Positions 34,062-42,628 of a stretch of 64,000 nucleotides of DNA are shown here, piece by piece; position 1 is the stretch's first letter, and the number at the start of each line of letters is the position of its first letter. Where the stretch lies: the NCBI GenBank assembly GCA_002343505.1, contig DDQZ01000014.1:1-64000 (forward strand). Reading direction: 5' to 3'. The notes below the pieces were generated by a model. That model was not told the DNA's origin. It was given only the letters and a program-made list of their open reading frames with translations, and searched no databases. The stretch is from Verrucomicrobiaceae bacterium UBA2429 (GTDB lineage: Bacteria; Verrucomicrobiota; Verrucomicrobiia; Verrucomicrobiales; Verrucomicrobiaceae). Made by a program: the position numbers and the translations under genes.

Positions 34062-35507
34062 ATGCCCCTCCCGCACCCAGCGCATCCGCTCAGCCGCCGA
34101 GAGATTCTCCAGGCGGGGGCGGTGGGTCTCCTGGGGCTGGGCATGAACCACCTCACGGGTTTGCGCGCCCTGGCCGCTCCAGGCGCCGCGCCGCAGCCGC
34201 GCGCGAAATCCGTCATCTACATCTTCCTCTCCGGCGGATTGGCGCAGCATGAGAGCTTCGACATGAAGCCCGACGCGCCCATGGAAGTGCGCGGCGAGTT
34301 CAAGCCCATCCGCACCCGCACGCCCGGCACCCACATCTGCGAGCACCTGCCGAAGCTGGCGCGCATTTCGGAAAAGTGGTCGCTCGTCCGATCTCTCACC
34401 CACGGAAACAGCGAGCACTCCCAGGGCCATCACGTCATGCTCACAGGCCGCAGCGATGTGCCGCCGGACTTTGACCCGACCAAGCCGAAAAAGTCCGACC
34501 ACCCCAGCATGGCCGCCCTCGCCAGCGCCCTGCTGCCGCGGCGCAAGGACAACCTGCCGCCCTCCATCGTCCTGCCTGACAAAATCGTCCACCGCACCGG
34601 ACGCACTCTGGCAGGCCAGTTCGCCGGCACGCTCGGCTCCCAGCACGATCCCTGGTTTCTGGAGATGGCGCCCTACCATCCCAACCACTACGGCGCCTAT
34701 CCCGGCTACCTTTTCCATCACGAGCGCGGCGCCGAGACCGACGACACACTAACCTTCCGCGCCCCGCATCTTTCCCTGCCGCAGGGCCTCTCGCTGGACC
34801 GCGTGCTCGACCGCGTCTCACTGCGCGACTCTCTGGAAACGCAGACAGAAAACCTTGCAGCCCTTGCAGGCGATCCCGCTTTCGACACCTACCGCGAAGC
34901 CGCCGTCTCCCTGCTCGGCAACCGCCAGGTCCACGACGCCTTCAGCCTCGACAAAGTGCCGCCCGAAAAGCTGGACCGTTACGGCAGGCACAGCTTCGGC
35001 TGGTCCCTGCTCATGGCGAGGCGGCTCATCGAAAGTGGCGTGCGCATGGTGCAGGTGAACCTCGGCAACAACGAAAGCTGGGACACCCACCAGGCCGCCT
35101 GGCGCAACCTCAAAGACTACCTGCTGCCGCCCATGGACCAGGCCGTGAGCGCGCTCATCGAGGACCTCGACGCCAGCGGCCTGCTGGATGACACGCTCAT
35201 TGTCATGGGCAGCGAGTTTGGCCGCACGCCGAAGATTTCCAAAATCACCGCCACCGCCCTGCCCGGACGCGACCACTGGGGCCATGTGCAAAGCGTGCTC
35301 CTCGCCGGTGGCGGCATCCAAGGCGGGCGCGTCATCGGCAGCAGCGACAAAATCGGCGGCTACCCCGCCAGCGAAGCGCAGACGCCCGAAAACCTCGCCG
35401 CCACCATCTACGAAGCCCTCGGCCTGCCGCGCGAGATCATGTGGCACGACTTCACCAGCCGCCCGCACCCGCTCTACATGGGGTCGCCGATTTCCGGCCT
35501 GATGTGA
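34062..35507 (+). CDS. DUF1501 protein (paralogue B of the tandem set)
   Basis: The protein is 481 residues with a Tat signal (SRREILQAGAVGLLGLGMNH) and the DUF1501 blocks SVIYIFLSGGLAQHESFDMK, RSLTHGNSEHSQGHHVMLTG, MVQVNLGNNESWDTHQAAW, IVMGSEFGRTPKISK and PGRDHWGHVQSVLLAGGGI. It starts three bases after the stop of the previous gene, so both are surely in one transcript. The family is related by fold to alkaline phosphatases and sulfatases; no reaction is known. It belongs to a different DUF1501 subgroup from its two neighbours, having a longer central region and different contact residues. Confidence 0.9.
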   Translation: MPLPHPAHPLSRREILQAGAVGLLGLGMNHLTGLRALAAPGAAPQPRAKSVIYIFLSGGLAQHESFDMKPDAPMEVRGEFKPIRTRTPGTHICEHLPKLARISEKWSLVRSLTHGNSEHSQGHHVMLTGRSDVPPDFDPTKPKKSDHPSMAALASALLPRRKDNLPPSIVLPDKIVHRTGRTLAGQFAGTLGSQHDPWFLEMAPYHPNHYGAYPGYLFHHERGAETDDTLTFRAPHLSLPQGLSLDRVLDRVSLRDSLETQTENLAALAGDPAFDTYREAAVSLLGNRQVHDAFSLDKVPPEKLDRYGRHSFGWSLLMARRLIESGVRMVQVNLGNNESWDTHQAAWRNLKDYLLPPMDQAVSALIEDLDASGLLDDTLIVMGSEFGRTPKISKITATALPGRDHWGHVQSVLLAGGGIQGGRVIGSSDKIGGYPASEAQTPENLAATIYEALGLPREIMWHDFTSRPHPLYMGSPISGLM

Positions 35508-35531
35508 TTTCTCGCCGCGGCAAGAGGTCTC

Positions 35532-36911
35532 ATGGGCACCGCGTATTCTGCCAACCACCTCCCGGCCATGCTTTCCATCCCAGGCTCCTCCCATCGCGGT
35601 TTTTGCGACGGCAAAACGCGGCGCGATTTCCTCAAGATCGGCGGTCTCGCCATGGGCGGGCTTTCCCTGCCGGAGCTGCTGCGCGCCGAGGCCTCTCAAA
35701 ATCAAAAGCCCGGGCACAAGGCCGTCATCATGGTCTTCCTGCCCGGCGGCCCCTCGCACCAGGACATTTTTGACTTGAAGCCGCACGCGCCCTCGGAGAT
35801 TCGCGGCGAGTTCAAGCCCATAGGCACCAATGTGGACGGCATTCAAATATGCGAGCACCTGCCGCGTCTGGCGCGCATGATGGACCGCTGCACGATCATC
35901 CGCTCCATGGCCGACTGCGACAGCAGCCACGACGCCTTTCAGTGCCTCACCGGGCGCAGCGCGCGCCAGCAGCCGCCCGGAGGCTGGCCCGCCTTCGGCT
36001 CCATCGTCTCCCGCCTGCAAGGCACCGTGGACAAAGCCATGCCGCCCTTTGTCGGCCTCTCGCCGAAAATGGGCCACATGCCCTGGGCGCGCAATGGCGA
36101 GCCGGGTTACCTCGGCGTGGCGCACGCGCCCTTCGAGCCGAACCGCGGCGGCGGCACCGATGACATGACGCTGCGCGGCATGACACTCGACCGCCTGCAT
36201 GACCGCGCCGGTTTGCTCAAGAGCTTCGACCAACTGCGCCGCGACCTCGACGCCTCCGGTCTCATGGAGGGCATGGACGCCTTCAACGAGCAGGCGCTCG
36301 GCGTGCTCACCAGCCCGAAGCTGCTGCAAGCGCTCGACCTCACCCGCGAGGACAGCCGCATCACCGAACGCTACGGCAAAGGCGAGAACAAAAACCGCGA
36401 CGACGGCGGCCCGCGCCTCACCGACCACTTCCTCGCCGCCCGCCGTCTCGTCGAGGCCGGCGCGCGTGTCGTCACCCTCGGCTTCAGCCGCTGGGACTAT
36501 CACAGCAACAACTTCGGCCAGCTCCGCGAGGACCTGCCCCTGCTCGACAGCGCCCTCAGCGCCCTGCTCACCGACCTGCGGGAGCGCGGCATGGACAAGG
36601 ACGTGGCCGTGGTCGTGTGGGGCGAGTTTGGCCGCACCCCGGTCATCAATGCCCAGGGCGGGCGCGACCACTGGCCGCGCGTCTCCTGCGCCATGCTCGC
36701 CGGCGGCGCCTTCCGCCACGGCCAGGTCATCGGCGCCACCGACAAAGTGGCCGGCGAGGCCACCGAGCGCCCCGTGGCTTTTGGCGAGGTCTTCGCCACG
36801 CTCTATCACCACCTCGGCATTGATGTGGGCAAAGTCACCCTCAATGACTTCAGCGGCCGCCCGCAATACCTCATCGAAGGCGCGCACCAGCCGCTTGCCG
36901 AGTTGATGTGA
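35532..36911 (+). CDS. DUF1501 protein (paralogue C of the tandem set)
   Basis: This 459-residue protein is highly similar to the first gene of the set: [59 protein letters not shown] and [18 protein letters not shown]. The start at 35532 has AGAGG a few bases upstream. The ATG at 35568 would align better with the first paralogue and is a real alternative. It is the last gene of the three-gene transcript; beyond it comes a transposase remnant and the Rhs island. Function unknown, exported. Confidence 0.88.
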   Translation: MGTAYSANHLPAMLSIPGSSHRGFCDGKTRRDFLKIGGLAMGGLSLPELLRAEASQNQKPGHKAVIMVFLPGGPSHQDIFDLKPHAPSEIRGEFKPIGTNVDGIQICEHLPRLARMMDRCTIIRSMADCDSSHDAFQCLTGRSARQQPPGGWPAFGSIVSRLQGTVDKAMPPFVGLSPKMGHMPWARNGEPGYLGVAHAPFEPNRGGGTDDMTLRGMTLDRLHDRAGLLKSFDQLRRDLDASGLMEGMDAFNEQALGVLTSPKLLQALDLTREDSRITERYGKGENKNRDDGGPRLTDHFLAARRLVEAGARVVTLGFSRWDYHSNNFGQLREDLPLLDSALSALLTDLRERGMDKDVAVVVWGEFGRTPVINAQGGRDHWPRVSCAMLAGGAFRHGQVIGATDKVAGEATERPVAFGEVFATLYHHLGIDVGKVTLNDFSGRPQYLIEGAHQPLAELM

Positions 36912-37024
36912 GATGCAGGCTTCGTTCGATGGCTTCTGTCATCAGCTTGTTCACTTGAAATGGGTCTTGCGACAAGCTCGATCATCAAGTATAAGACAAA
37001 GTGATTTAAACCCGGATACCGAAG

Positions 37025-37393
37025 TTAGGCGGCGTTTTTGAGGTTGTTTAGAGACGGAGCGGCCACCTCAGGTTCCAACTTCGGCGAAGTTCGTTTTCGC
37101 CAAGCCAAGAGCTTGTCGATCAAGGGCTGGTGCTTCTTCGTGCCACCCCAGCTTTGCGCGATGTAGAGCACCGGCTGACGTCCCCGTCTGCCCAGGATAG
37201 CTCCACCGATGAACACCGCGCTGCGCAGTGTCGCGGGGCGTTGATAGTGCTTTTCGCTGCGCGTGCCGGTGGCTTGTTGGTAGAGGCTCAGGAGGTTGAA
37301 CGCGAAGATCACGCTCAAAAACGCCGCTTCCGTGGCGTAACTGCCGCATGCAAAAGCCGTCGGCAGCCAGGTCGTGAATTGCCTCAAGAACAA
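37025..37393 (-). pseudogene. Transposase C-terminal remnant (IS1380-like DDE type)
   Basis: The frame encodes about 122 residues that look like the end of an IS1380/IS4-type DDE transposase. Key phrases are YATEAAFLSVIFAFNLLSLY, PATLRSAVFIGGAILGRRG and QSWGGTKKHQPLIDKLLAW. The N-terminal DNA-binding and most catalytic regions are missing. The open frame ends abruptly at about 37393, where composition switches from GC-rich to AT-rich. This marks the left border of the Rhs island and suggests that the insertion element replaced the body of an upstream Rhs gene. I cannot identify terminal inverted repeats. Confidence 0.65.
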
Positions 37394-37394
37394 A

Positions 37395-37556
37395 GAGAGC
37401 GATGTGAAATTAAATGATTGCGTTTATGATATAACGAAATTTAACAATTGCATGAAAAATGCATGTTCTTCGGGTGAAACTGGAGTATATTATTCACTAT
37501 TCAGCAATTGTTGGCATTGGCGTGAAAAAGCCATTTCCAAATGCATGAAAGAATAA
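37395..37556 (+). pseudogene. Orphan C-terminal tip of an Rhs/polymorphic-toxin-like protein
   Basis: About 54 AT-rich codons end in a stop at 37556. They carry several Cys and the phrase YYSLFSNCWHWREKAISKC, which resembles the NCxHW/NCEHF-type end of LRAT- or NlpC-like papain-fold proteins. No start codon with a reasonable leader exists; the frame runs out of the transposase remnant. A lipoprotein gene follows 21 bp downstream, as an immunity gene would. I read it as the tip of a lost Rhs protein, displaced by the insertion element. The toxin-fold assignment is a guess from the NC-HW motif. Confidence 0.45.
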
Positions 37557-37577
37557 AAAAGACAACCAAATAAAAAA

Positions 37578-38057
37578 ATGACGAATTTTTATCATTTAAT
37601 ATCGTTGCTTCAACTGGCTGTGTTAGCTTCATGTTGTTCCAACAACAATATTACGAGCATTGGAAGTTGTCAAAAAATTGGAAATTGCAAGTTCGGTTAT
37701 AATGAATTTATATTCCATGAGCCTAGCAATGTGTTTGCAAAACAAATTGTTATAGTGACAGAGAAAACAACGGAAAGACCGAATATAAGCCACATGGCAT
37801 ACATTGACACTCATGGAAATTTCCGCAAAATGACATCAGGTGATGAAATACAGAAAACAAATTGGATTTCAAAAAATAATAACCTAACAAAAATGGCATG
37901 GGTATGGAAAGGTCAAGTTTCGGAAGATTTTACCACGAGTAATGCATCGTCTAAGTTAATAATTAGATCACACAGTAAAATGCAATTTGATATCTACTTG
38001 TTTTATTTCAAGTCCTTGCGTCAGATTCCGTTTGGAGTACGCTTGTTTCCGCATTAG
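37578..38057 (+). CDS. Putative lipoprotein, possible immunity protein
   Basis: This 159-residue protein is encoded in strongly AT-rich DNA. It begins MTNFYHLISLLQLAVLASCC; LASC is a plausible lipobox, so it is probably lipid-anchored after cleavage. The rest is beta-rich and unlike any family I recognise (FIFHEPSNVFAKQIVIVTEK, ISHMAYIDTHGNFRKM). Its place directly behind the orphan tip and ahead of an Rhs core suggests an immunity protein, and base composition like that of the tip supports joint transfer. It stops 3 bp before the Rhs frame opens. Confidence 0.6.
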   Translation: MTNFYHLISLLQLAVLASCCSNNNITSIGSCQKIGNCKFGYNEFIFHEPSNVFAKQIVIVTEKTTERPNISHMAYIDTHGNFRKMTSGDEIQKTNWISKNNNLTKMAWVWKGQVSEDFTTSNASSKLIIRSHSKMQFDIYLFYFKSLRQIPFGVRLFPH

Positions 38058-38060
38058 ACA

Positions 38061-40310
38061 ATGATGCAACCAACTGCAACACGAAGCATATCCCGTTTGA
38101 AAGTCGCACCCGCGCCAGATCTTCGCTACTTCACGGTCCGCAACGACGGCGGATCGGCTTTCCCTTACATTCCGAACGCTCCAATGCAAGGGCCACCAAT
38201 ATCCAGCAATAGTCCCCGGCAACCTCGGACGTGCGTCGAAATCACTTACCCGCAGCCCGCAGCGCGGCTCAGTTACCGCAAGCCTGCAGGCACGCCCGTG
38301 GGCGACGCTGGCGACCCCTACAACGGCTACGACCGCTTTGGCCGCACCGCCGACATGCGCTGGCTGCACGGGGAGGGGGAAGGCGGCGTGCTCGACCGCA
38401 TTCAATACGGCTACGACCGCGCCGGCAACCGCCTGTGGCGGCGCAATCTGGCGGCGGTCTCCGGCGGGCAGGACCAGGCCTGGGTTTACGACGGTCTGCA
38501 CCAGGTGCAAAGCTCCGCGCTGGGCACGCTGAACCTCAACCAGAGCGCCATCGGCGGCATCCCCGCGCGGGCGGAGGACTGGGAGTACGACCCGGCGGGC
38601 AACTGGCGGCGCTGGCGGCAGGCGGCGGAGGGCGTGCCGCTGCTGGAACAAAGCCGCGTGCATAACCGTGACAACCAGATCACGCAGATCCAGGGCTCGT
38701 GCGAGGGCATCGCCCATGACCTGGCGGGCAACACGGTGCTCATCCCGCCGGACGCGGAGGGCATGTGGAGCTGCCCGCAGCAGTTGGTGTGGGACGCGTG
38801 GAACCGGCTGGTGGCCGTGCGCGGGCAGGAGGGCCAGCCGCTGGCCCTGCACGCCTACGACGGGCTGTTCCGCCGGATCATGAAGCTGACAGTGGAGGAA
38901 ATCCGCCACTACTATTACAACGACCAGTGGAAGTGCGTGGAGGAGCGCGCGGCCGAGCCGCCGCCGGGTTCCTCGTCCAGTTCATCGGCCTGGCCGTACT
39001 CGTCGCTCTCGCAGAGTTCCTGGTCGTCATTCATTTCGTGGTCGTATTCCTCGCGCTCGTCCATCACGCCGCCGCCGCCGTCCTCGTCGTCCTTCGGCCC
39101 GCGGTCATCATCCATAGCCCCCATTTTCTCCTCCAGCATATCCTCCAGCAGCGAGGAGCAGCAGGGCATGATGGGTCTGATGGGCGGTGGTGAGGAAGGC
39201 GGGGAAGGTGGGGGTTTCGGGGAGTTTGGCGCGCTGCTGCTGGAGCAGGAGGGCGGCGCGCAGGGCCTGCTGCAGGGGGCGGGCGCGCTGGAGGCGCGGG
39301 TGGTGTGCCAGTATGTGTGGGGCGCGCGCCCCGGGCACCGGGACGAACTGATCCTGCGCGACCGTGTGACGACACCCGCCAGCAGTGAGAGCAGCTCCGG
39401 CCCGCCGGAGTTCGACGAGCGGCTCTGGTGCCTGATGGACTACTACGACCCGACCGCCATCGTGGACAACGCGGGCGCGGTGGTGGAGCGCTACAGGTTC
39501 AGCGCGTTCGGCCGGCGCGCCGTGCTGGCCTCCGATTTCAGCGGGCGCGCCGAGACGTGGCACGCCTGGGACTTCGCGTTCAAAGGCCAGTTCCTGGACC
39601 TCGACACCGGCTACTACAACTACGGCTACCGGTATTACTCGCCGGAGCTGGGCAGGTGGCTGAGCAGGGACCCCGTTGGGGAGGAGGGCGGGGTGAATTT
39701 GTATATCATAACAGGTAACAATCCATTAAATGATCTGGATGTTTTTGGCTTGGTTCCTACCTTATCAGGTGACATAATTTCTGGTCCCAGTGAAAGTATG
39801 TGCGGATACGCAAAAGTTGTCAGACGCTGGCAACTTTCAGAAGCCACAATGCTAGGAGGCTATGTGATACAAAAAGTTTCATTTCAAAATAATGAGACGA
39901 AATGCGATGGCTCTGATTCTAGCGTTGGAAGATATAAAAATGGATTCCATTACACCGAAGCATGGAGCATTTTTAGAAATAATAGAACGAATACAGCACT
40001 GTCGAATGACACATTTTCCATAGCCTTTCCAATCGGAGGGGAATGTACACGAGGAACGGCGTCAATTGAAGGCACTGCCCAGTATTTCGACGGTCATCTG
40101 ACATTGCCAGCTTACTTTAGTCCAGGAAATGTCCTGGAGGCTCGTTCTTTGCCATCCGCGATAGGTCATCGTTCACCATTCAACTCTGGTGGTAGTAATG
40201 TAATACATTTCAGGCTCTCAGTTCGTTGGAATTGTTGCAAAAACAGTGACATGACTAACCCTGCAACTGATTGCTGTTATAGAAAAACAAGAATACTCGA
40301 ACCGCAGTAG
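38061..40310 (+). CDS. Rhs-repeat core protein, N-terminally shortened, with AT-rich variable tip
   Basis: This 749-residue frame is far shorter than typical Rhs proteins (over 1000). From about residue 60 it reads as Rhs/YD-repeat core: YGYDRAGNRLWRRNLAAV, WEYDPAGNWRRWRQAAE and LVWDAWNRLVAVRG. The region at 300-410 is a Ser-rich then Gly/Glu-rich low-complexity insert. The core resumes at RVVCQYVWGARPGHRDELIL and closes with the hallmark YYNYGYRYYSPELGRWLSRD and NPLNDLDVFGL. The last 185 residues are a different, AT-rich, Cys-containing tip that I do not recognise. The first 60 residues show no Rhs similarity, so the true N-terminus is lost or the start is downstream. Known Rhs tips are often toxins; that is the inference here. 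An immunity-like gene follows 3 bp later. Confidence 0.75.
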   Translation: MMQPTATRSISRLKVAPAPDLRYFTVRNDGGSAFPYIPNAPMQGPPISSNSPRQPRTCVEITYPQPAARLSYRKPAGTPVGDAGDPYNGYDRFGRTADMRWLHGEGEGGVLDRIQYGYDRAGNRLWRRNLAAVSGGQDQAWVYDGLHQVQSSALGTLNLNQSAIGGIPARAEDWEYDPAGNWRRWRQAAEGVPLLEQSRVHNRDNQITQIQGSCEGIAHDLAGNTVLIPPDAEGMWSCPQQLVWDAWNRLVAVRGQEGQPLALHAYDGLFRRIMKLTVEEIRHYYYNDQWKCVEERAAEPPPGSSSSSSAWPYSSLSQSSWSSFISWSYSSRSSITPPPPSSSSFGPRSSSIAPIFSSSISSSSEEQQGMMGLMGGGEEGGEGGGFGEFGALLLEQEGGAQGLLQGAGALEARVVCQYVWGARPGHRDELILRDRVTTPASSESSSGPPEFDERLWCLMDYYDPTAIVDNAGAVVERYRFSAFGRRAVLASDFSGRAETWHAWDFAFKGQFLDLDTGYYNYGYRYYSPELGRWLSRDPVGEEGGVNLYIITGNNPLNDLDVFGLVPTLSGDIISGPSESMCGYAKVVRRWQLSEATMLGGYVIQKVSFQNNETKCDGSDSSVGRYKNGFHYTEAWSIFRNNRTNTALSNDTFSIAFPIGGECTRGTASIEGTAQYFDGHLTLPAYFSPGNVLEARSLPSAIGHRSPFNSGGSNVIHFRLSVRWNCCKNSDMTNPATDCCYRKTRILEPQ

Positions 40311-40313
40311 CAT

Positions 40314-40844
40314 ATGAAAAAGATTTTATTCATCGCTCTCATGTTGATGCATTCATTTATGGAATGCAGCGCCGATTCCAAGAAACTTGATAAGTTAATC
40401 GAACTAGTTAATGACACAGGCATTTCGATTGAATATCGCAGAGCACATTTGATAAATGTCTTCCATGATCACATGGAAGCAGGCACCTCCATGAATCTTG
40501 TATTTGCGACTCTTGGAAGAATAAAAGCAATAAAGTCAAGTAATTGCATGACTCTTGGAATGTTTGCTGGAGCTTGGCCATTCCATGAGAGGAAATCAAA
40601 AAAAATTGTCAACGGAAGCCTTGATTGCATTATGGTAGCTATAACAATTCCGTGGGCGCTGGAAAGCCAAGACACGTTATGGATATTAATGTCGAAAACA
40701 CATGCGAAAATGGAATTTAAAAAAGACTATGATTACGAAGCGATTTTCAATGGGGATGCTGGCGGGCAATTGGCTAAACATCAACTAGTTGCGGCAACAA
40801 TCACTGATTCTGCTGGGGTTGCAACATTTCTCCAGCCTCCATAA
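40314..40844 (+). CDS. Exported hypothetical protein, probable Rhs-tip immunity protein
   Basis: This 176-residue protein lies in AT-rich DNA three bases after the Rhs gene. It opens with a signal peptide, MKKILFIALMLMHSFMECSA, and continues with an alpha-helical mixed-charge body (KLDKLIELVNDTGISIEYRR, HLINVFHDHMEAG). It shows no recognisable domain. Its tight spacing to the Rhs tip and shared low GC suggest a cognate immunity protein acting outside the cytoplasm. The sequence alone cannot prove this. Confidence 0.6.
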   Translation: MKKILFIALMLMHSFMECSADSKKLDKLIELVNDTGISIEYRRAHLINVFHDHMEAGTSMNLVFATLGRIKAIKSSNCMTLGMFAGAWPFHERKSKKIVNGSLDCIMVAITIPWALESQDTLWILMSKTHAKMEFKKDYDYEAIFNGDAGGQLAKHQLVAATITDSAGVATFLQPP

Positions 40845-40940
40845 ATTCTATGCGACTGTTCTATCGAATGCTCTTGACTCGCTTTTTTGTGATTGAAAAA
40901 AATTACAAGAAAAAATGCGTGTTTCAAAGTTATTTAAATA

Positions 40941-41000
40941 GCACTGCAAGTCTATGACGGGCTGTTCCGCTGGATCATGAAGCTGTGTCCTCTCACTTGA
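40941..41000 (+). pseudogene. 60-bp remnant of the Rhs core
   Basis: Twenty codons read ALQVYDGLFRWIMKL and on to a stop. They match the Rhs core at 38843-38887 (ALHAYDGLFRRIMKL) with 40 of 45 bases identical. The remnant starts where AT-rich DNA ends and is followed by unrelated GC-rich sequence. It is what recombination between Rhs cores, or deletion of a second Rhs gene, would leave. The AT-rich stretch 40845-40940 just before it holds no gene. Confidence 0.7.
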
Positions 41001-41039
41001 TGGCCGCGCCAACTTTTTTCTCCTCACGCTTCTCCAGCC

Positions 41040-42044
41040 ATGACGAGTCAAATCCTGGAAATACCAAGGGCGTTGTGGCGCTCGCAGGCTTCGATTCATG
41101 AGGAGCGGCGCAGATATTGCAAGATCTCGGCAAAGCCCGATGCCGCCCGAAATCTGCCCTCGAACCGGTCGCTCAGTTATTTCCGTGGCAAGAAAATCCT
41201 GCTTTGGACGCGCAAGCCGGGGCTGGGTGACATGGTGATGAACGCGATGTGCTGTGACATCCTGCGCCGGCAGCATGGGCTGGATGTCTGGTATGGCTGC
41301 CGCCACAATCCTCATGACCGGGATTTTCCGAAAATTCTCAAAGGCATCCCTTGCTACCGCTACCAGCCCGACTTGCGCGAGCACCCGCTGCCCGAGCAGC
41401 CCGTGCCAAGGGGCTATGAGGGCGGCGTGGATCATCAGGGCGGGAGGCATCCTTTCGATTTCATTCTGGATTTTCGGTATCACATGCACCGCCAGGTCAA
41501 CACCCTGTTCCAATGCCTGGAGGAGTTCGGGGTTGGGCAGATGCGGGTGCCGTATCAAGGGCTGCCGGTGCGCGGGCTGCCCGCCGCAGCCAGGCCCTAT
41601 GATGTGGTGCTGTGCACCAACTGCGGCGGGTGGAAGCCGGTGCGCGCTTACCGGCGCGGGGATGAGCTTGCGGAGCTGCTCCGGCAGCGCGGTTACACGG
41701 TGCTGAATCTCTCCGAAGGCGGGGTGCAGAAACGGCTGAGGCTGGCGGACCTGCTGGCACAGGTGAAGGCGGCAAAGCTGTACATCGGCGTGGAGACCGG
41801 TCCCACGCACCTGGTTTCCGGGGTGCATCGCAAGGCATTGATCCTGCAGTCGGGCATTCATCCCTCCGCATTCTGGAATGTGTACGACCGCACTTTTGTC
41901 ATTGAGAAGTCATGGAACTGCGGAGGACGCAAATGCCGTGTGCGGCGGCATGAGGAGTGCGTGATGGAGGAGGGTGTGTGCATGGACCGCCTTGCTCCGG
42001 CGGACATCGCTGATGTGGCAGACCAACTCATCCGCCAGCCATGA
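41040..42044 (+). CDS. Glycosyltransferase family 9-like protein
   Basis: This 334-residue protein has a C-terminal half like GT-B heptosyltransferases of family 9. LLWTRKPGLGDMVMNAMCCD resembles the donor-domain glycine loop, and KLYIGVETGPTHLVSGV is the conserved acceptor-site block (usually GxDTGxxHLA). Two Cys-rich stretches, NCGGRKCRVRRHEECVMEEG, near the end are unusual and may bind metal. It would transfer a sugar from a nucleotide donor to a glycan or protein. It is the first gene of a tight three-gene cluster with a methyltransferase (4-bp overlap) and an oxygenase fusion, and it begins 39 bp after the Rhs remnant. The acceptor is unknown. Confidence 0.65.
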   Translation: MTSQILEIPRALWRSQASIHEERRRYCKISAKPDAARNLPSNRSLSYFRGKKILLWTRKPGLGDMVMNAMCCDILRRQHGLDVWYGCRHNPHDRDFPKILKGIPCYRYQPDLREHPLPEQPVPRGYEGGVDHQGGRHPFDFILDFRYHMHRQVNTLFQCLEEFGVGQMRVPYQGLPVRGLPAAARPYDVVLCTNCGGWKPVRAYRRGDELAELLRQRGYTVLNLSEGGVQKRLRLADLLAQVKAAKLYIGVETGPTHLVSGVHRKALILQSGIHPSAFWNVYDRTFVIEKSWNCGGRKCRVRRHEECVMEEGVCMDRLAPADIADVADQLIRQP

Positions 42045-42616
42045 GCTTTGAAACCTCCAAATGCACCGCGCGCAGAATGGCCCAGGGCCATTTGCAAAAG
42101 CTGACCGGGACCGGGCTGGACATCGGCGCGGGGGATGATCCCTTCCGTCCGCTGTCGGGCGTCTGCCGGGCCTGGGACCCTAAACACGAGGATGGAGACG
42201 CCGCCGAGCTGGCGGGAGTGGCAAACGCCTCCATGGATTATGTGTACGCCTCCCATTGTCTCGAGCATCTGGAGAATCCGGCGGCTGCTCTGAAAAGATG
42301 GGCGGAGGTGATCAAGGCGGGCGGCTACCTGTATGTGGCGGTGCCTGATTTTGAGCTTTATGAGGGAGGGCAAGCCATCCGCAACCGGTTTCACAAGACG
42401 GCGTTTTCCCTGGACCGTCCATCGGACATGACGGTGCCGCTTTACAATGTGATCGAGCTGCTGGGCAGCACCCTGGCGGGCGGTTTCAGCCTGCGCTATG
42501 CCGCTTTGTGCGATGACAATTACCATCCAGACCTGCCCAGCGAAGTGGACCAAACCCGGCGCGGCGCGGTCTGCCACATCGAATTCATGCTGCAAAAGAA
42601 GCCAATCAACCCGTGA
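42041..42616 (+). CDS. SAM-dependent methyltransferase, class I-like
   Basis: This 191-residue protein carries the SAM-binding motif GLDIGAGDDPFRPLSG near residue 25. A Methyltransf_11-type block, MDYVYASHCLEHLENPAAAL, and KAGGYLYVAVPDFELY follow. It is somewhat short, which is usual for sugar- or polyketide-modifying members. The start overlaps the glycosyltransferase stop as ATGA, so the two products are made together. The substrate is unknown; a sugar or glycan is likely from context. The oxygenase fusion gene follows 12 bp later. Confidence 0.82.
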   Translation: MSFETSKCTARRMAQGHLQKLTGTGLDIGAGDDPFRPLSGVCRAWDPKHEDGDAAELAGVANASMDYVYASHCLEHLENPAAALKRWAEVIKAGGYLYVAVPDFELYEGGQAIRNRFHKTAFSLDRPSDMTVPLYNVIELLGSTLAGGFSLRYAALCDDNYHPDLPSEVDQTRRGAVCHIEFMLQKKPINP

Positions 42617-42628
42617 CCCTAACCGAAT

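Noticed and set aside
32649..36887. Two long open frames (690 and 689 codons) on the minus strand
   Set aside because: Antisense shadows of the three DUF1501 genes; the plus-strand frames have the real motifs.
36912..37024. Terminal inverted repeat of the insertion element
   Set aside because: A GCTTGT/ACAAGC pair is present, but I could not match it to a second end, so no element boundary is called.
37968..38909. A 313-codon minus-strand frame over the Rhs core
   Set aside because: Antisense to clear YD-repeat sequence; no motif.
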